Program-made: the position numbers and the translations under genes
The notes under the pieces: model-generated
Seen by the model: the letters and a program-made list of their open reading frames with translations, nothing else
The model's database searches: none
Told to the model about the DNA's origin: nothing
NCBI GenBank assembly: GCA_014385265.1
Contig: JACRTJ010000013.1
Span: forward strand, 124,001 to 188,000
Direction: 5' to 3'
DNA: 64,000 bases
From: Enterocloster hominis (ex Liu et al. 2021)
Lineage (GTDB): Bacteria; Bacillota; Clostridia; Lachnospirales; Lachnospiraceae
In this document: positions 62,050 through 64,000 of the stretch, piece after piece
Layout of the letters: each line of letters begins with the position of its first letter
Numbering within the stretch: position 1 is the stretch's first letter

Positions 62050-62436
62050 TTACTGGTTTTCCTCCAGGCTTACGCCGGCGATCTTGATGTTCACATCCAG
62101 AACGATGAGCCCCGTCATATTTTCAATGGCGCTCTTTACCTTATCCTGGACCACCTCGCATACCTTGGGGATGCTGTACCCATACTTCAGATTCAGAGAC
62201 AGGCTCACGGAAACGTGCTCCTCCGTTACATCCACCTTTACACCCTTGGAAAGGTTCTTCATTCCCAGCTTTCCAACCAGCTCGTTGGTGATGTTTCCGG
62301 CCATGGAGTCCACGCCTTCCACCTCTGTCGCCGCCAGGCCGGCAATGATTGCCACGACTTCGTCTGCGATCTGTACCTCGCCGATCTGATCCTTCTCATA
62401 TACTTTATGACTGATTCTTACTGTATCCGCTGCCAC
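62050..62436 (-). CDS. Asp23/Gls24 family envelope stress protein (YqhY-like)
   Basis: This 128-residue protein matches Asp23: GEVQIADEVVAIIAGLAATE, VEGVDSMAGNIT, and VKVDVTEEHVSVSLSLNLKYG. In firmicutes YqhY-type members sit near accB/accC and nusB and affect acetyl-CoA carboxylase or envelope stress. GTG start behind GCAGGAGG. It lies between spoIIIAH and nusB as in related genomes, downstream of a block of palindromes. Confidence 0.92.
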   Translation of the reverse strand: MAADTVRISHKVYEKDQIGEVQIADEVVAIIAGLAATEVEGVDSMAGNITNELVGKLGMKNLSKGVKVDVTEEHVSVSLSLNLKYGYSIPKVCEVVQDKVKSAIENMTGLIVLDVNIKIAGVSLEENQ

Positions 62437-62478
62437 AATGATTACCTCCTGCGATCATAGTTTTCCTACCATGTCCTC

Positions 62479-62602
62479 CAGACATTATACCATGTCCTTC
62501 AGGCATGGTACCCCTTCGGGGAATTGGGCGCCTGGATTTCTGCGGTGAACGCAGAAACCAGATGCGCGATGGTATAATGTCTGTTTCCAGACATTATACC
62601 AT
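62479..62602. promoter_or_regulatory. Three copies of a 15-base palindromic unit upstream of the Asp23 gene
   Basis: CAGACATTATACCAT occurs at 62479-62493 and 62588-62602, and its exact complement at 62569-62583. The last two form a perfect 15-base stem with a TTTC loop; the first and second can form a larger stem enclosing two more hairpins (TTTCTGCG..CGCAGAAA; ACCCCTTCGGGG). Each minus-strand copy contains TGGTATAAT, an extended -10 box. Confidence 0.65.
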
Positions 62603-62664
62603 AACCGCAAAACTTTGCATAGGCTTTTCCAGAAGATTTCTGCGGCGCGCATACAGGGACCGCC

Positions 62665-63396
62665 TTACTCGGCCAGATCCATCAGCGTGATCACGATGCC
62701 GTTGGCCCCCACCTCTGTCTTTCTTTTTACGATATCCTCGATCTGGGCCCGTTCCGGGTCGGTCAGGGTCACCGCGTTGACCACCACATCCACCTGGTCC
62801 TCGGTGATGCTGACCACCGGGTCCACAAAGCCCTTGGCCCGGAGCAGGGTCTCCGCCGCATTTTCCTTTTCAGAGATCTCCGTCATCCGGATCATACTCT
62901 GGATGGCTGCCTGCTTTTCCGTATCCGGGATCTGGCCGTTATTGATCAGCTCCATGAGCGTCTCCTTATTCTTCGCCCGGATCTGCTCACGGCTCAGCTG
63001 GACGCCGGCTATGTACTCGGACACACTGGTGCCTCCGGTGAGCACCGCCTCCCCGGGATTTTCAAGGCCTGCGGCCTCTGTTTCGCTTCCCGCCGGTTCA
63101 CTGCTTCCCGCAGAGTCTGCCGCCTGTGTCTCCCCTCCGGCCTCTGCGTCCAGGCTTCCAGCGCTTTCAAGCTCCCCGTCCAGACTCTGGATCTCCTTTA
63201 AGGTACCGTCGTCCGCCCGGTTCACCGCCTGGTTTTCCGCCAGAATGTCCTCATCGGAGATCTCCATCATCCCCGCCTCAAACACATCCGAGCCCGCCAC
63301 CTCCTTTTTTGCAGAATAATTTAAATATCCGGCTGCCGCGATCATGATCGCCAGCGTGGTGATGATCACCTGGTTTCTCCTGAATATCCGTTTCAT
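62665..63396 (-). CDS. spoIIIAH: Stage III sporulation protein AH (SpoIIIAH)
   Basis: This 243-residue protein has an N-terminal membrane helix (VIITTLAIMIAAAGYLNYS), a low-complexity Glu/Ala/Gly linker and a C-terminal ring-building domain (AETLLRAKGFVDPVVSITED, VDVVVNAVTLTDPERAQIED) of the YscJ/FliF type. With SpoIIQ it forms the channel between mother cell and forespore. It is 3 bases after spoIIIAG. The linker is longer than in Bacillus. Confidence 0.94.
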   Translation of the reverse strand: MKRIFRRNQVIITTLAIMIAAAGYLNYSAKKEVAGSDVFEAGMMEISDEDILAENQAVNRADDGTLKEIQSLDGELESAGSLDAEAGGETQAADSAGSSEPAGSETEAAGLENPGEAVLTGGTSVSEYIAGVQLSREQIRAKNKETLMELINNGQIPDTEKQAAIQSMIRMTEISEKENAAETLLRAKGFVDPVVSITEDQVDVVVNAVTLTDPERAQIEDIVKRKTEVGANGIVITLMDLAE

Positions 63397-63399
63397 TCC

Positions 63400-64000
63400 T
63401 CAGACTCCTTCTTTCACCCTCTTTAATACTTTTATCTTATGTGCCGGCAGCCCGAATAATGCTTCCATGGCCTCAGAAATTTCCGCACGCACACTGGCGT
63501 TTCCCCCGCCGTCAGCGCTGATGACGATACCGGCCACCTCCGGCGTCAGCTCCTTTTCTACCACAGGCCCCTGGTTCCCGCCACCCATGACGGTGCTCTC
63601 AGAGAGTTCCTGCTCCCTTACGGTGCGCCCGTCCTCTCCCTTTTCCTCTGTGGCTGAGGTCCTGGAATTTTTATCCACATGGAACACCCGCTCCTCCGAG
63701 GATTTCAGCACCACCATCACATCTGCCTTTCCTACGCCCTCTACCCGGTCCAGGAGGCTGGCGATCCGCTGCTCCAGCTCCTTTTCATACAGAGATCCGC
63801 CGCTGCCTCCGGAGACGGCCTGCGCCCCTCCGGAAAGGCCCGGGAGTTCCCCTTTCTCTGGCCCGTCCGCTGGCCCGTCCAGAAGACGGCCGGTTCCGCT
63901 CCGGTCCATGTTTTCCATCCCTCCGCTTCCCACAGCCGCCGCCTCAAGGGATCGTTCCTTTTCTGTCCCCGGCATGGAAAGCACGAACAGCAGCAGCCCG
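63400..64000 (-). CDS. spoIIIAG: Stage III sporulation protein AG (SpoIIIAG), 5' end outside the window
   Basis: The visible 200 codons open with the end of a membrane helix (GLLLFVLS) at the window edge, then a Gly/Ser linker and the ring-forming domain LEQRIASLLDRVEGVGKADV, VVEKELTPEVAGIVISADGG and EAMEALFGLPAHKIKVLKR. SpoIIIAG builds a large ring in the mother-cell/forespore channel. The gene starts beyond 64000. Confidence 0.92.
   Translation of the reverse strand, partial: GLLLFVLSMPGTEKERSLEAAAVGSGGMENMDRSGTGRLLDGPADGPEKGELPGLSGGAQAVSGGSGGSLYEKELEQRIASLLDRVEGVGKADVMVVLKSSEERVFHVDKNSRTSATEEKGEDGRTVREQELSESTVMGGGNQGPVVEKELTPEVAGIVISADGGGNASVRAEISEAMEALFGLPAHKIKVLKRVKEGV

Overview
The window reads as chromosome of a spore-forming member of the Clostridia, most likely family Lachnospiraceae. 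The basis is the hprK-murB-rapZ-whiA-HPr-like block, the spoIIIAG/AH ... nusB-xseA-xseB-ispA-dxs-tlyA-nadK-argR-recN-spoIVB block, strong AGGAGG ribosome sites, GTG starts and GC-rich third codon positions. Genus cannot be fixed from the sequence. Nearly all genes lie on the minus strand.

Region 1 (1-11,412, minus): the 5' end of pfkA, dnaE, an HPr-like regulator lacking the phospho-histidine, whiA, rapZ, murB, hprK, uvrC, a DUF1653 protein and a putative glycoside-hydrolase lipoprotein. This is core carbon-regulation, envelope and repair functions. Region 2 (11,600-15,770, plus): a DUF1846 protein, an M20 peptidase and a purine permease. Region 3 (16,039-21,468, minus): sbcC, sbcD and a low-molecular-weight tyrosine phosphatase gene.

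Region 4 (about 21,420-34,200) is an AT-rich mosaic island. It opens inside the 5' end of the phosphatase gene, and a second, diverged copy of that 5' end recurs near 26,340, suggesting att sites. It holds a chimeric ORF (sigma-like, phage terminase and Tn916-family integrase pieces), an ADP-ribosylation cassette (sirtuin plus zinc macrodomain plus flavin/ferredoxin proteins, with a divergent HxlR regulator), an undescribed two-gene module with a zinc-ribbon/endonuclease-like protein, an IS3 element next to a truncated IS110 element, and three consecutive Fic-domain genes.

Region 5 (34,271-48,739, minus): a VOC protein, a MobA-like nucleotidyltransferase and a three-subunit xanthine-dehydrogenase-type molybdenum hydroxylase with its purine permease, a LysM-GH18 spore-type enzyme, clpB under a CIRCE/sigma-A promoter, a second xanthine/uracil-type permease, a MATE exporter and a Cys-rich U32-like protein. 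Three NCS2 permeases plus the hydroxylase point to purine salvage and catabolism.

Region 6 (49,034-51,305): a small membrane protein and an accessory XRE/RhuM-Doc module flanked by direct repeats. It sits downstream of spoIVB, where spo0A is usually found. Region 7 (51,325-64,000, minus): spoIVB, recN, argR, nadK, tlyA, dxs, ispA, xseB, xseA, nusB, a plus-strand tRNA-Glu, an Asp23 gene, spoIIIAH and the 3' part of spoIIIAG.

A dispersed intergenic repeat of about 60-100 bp, always directly after a hairpin, occurs three times (44.8, 49.7 and 61.9 kb) and is not explained by any gene.
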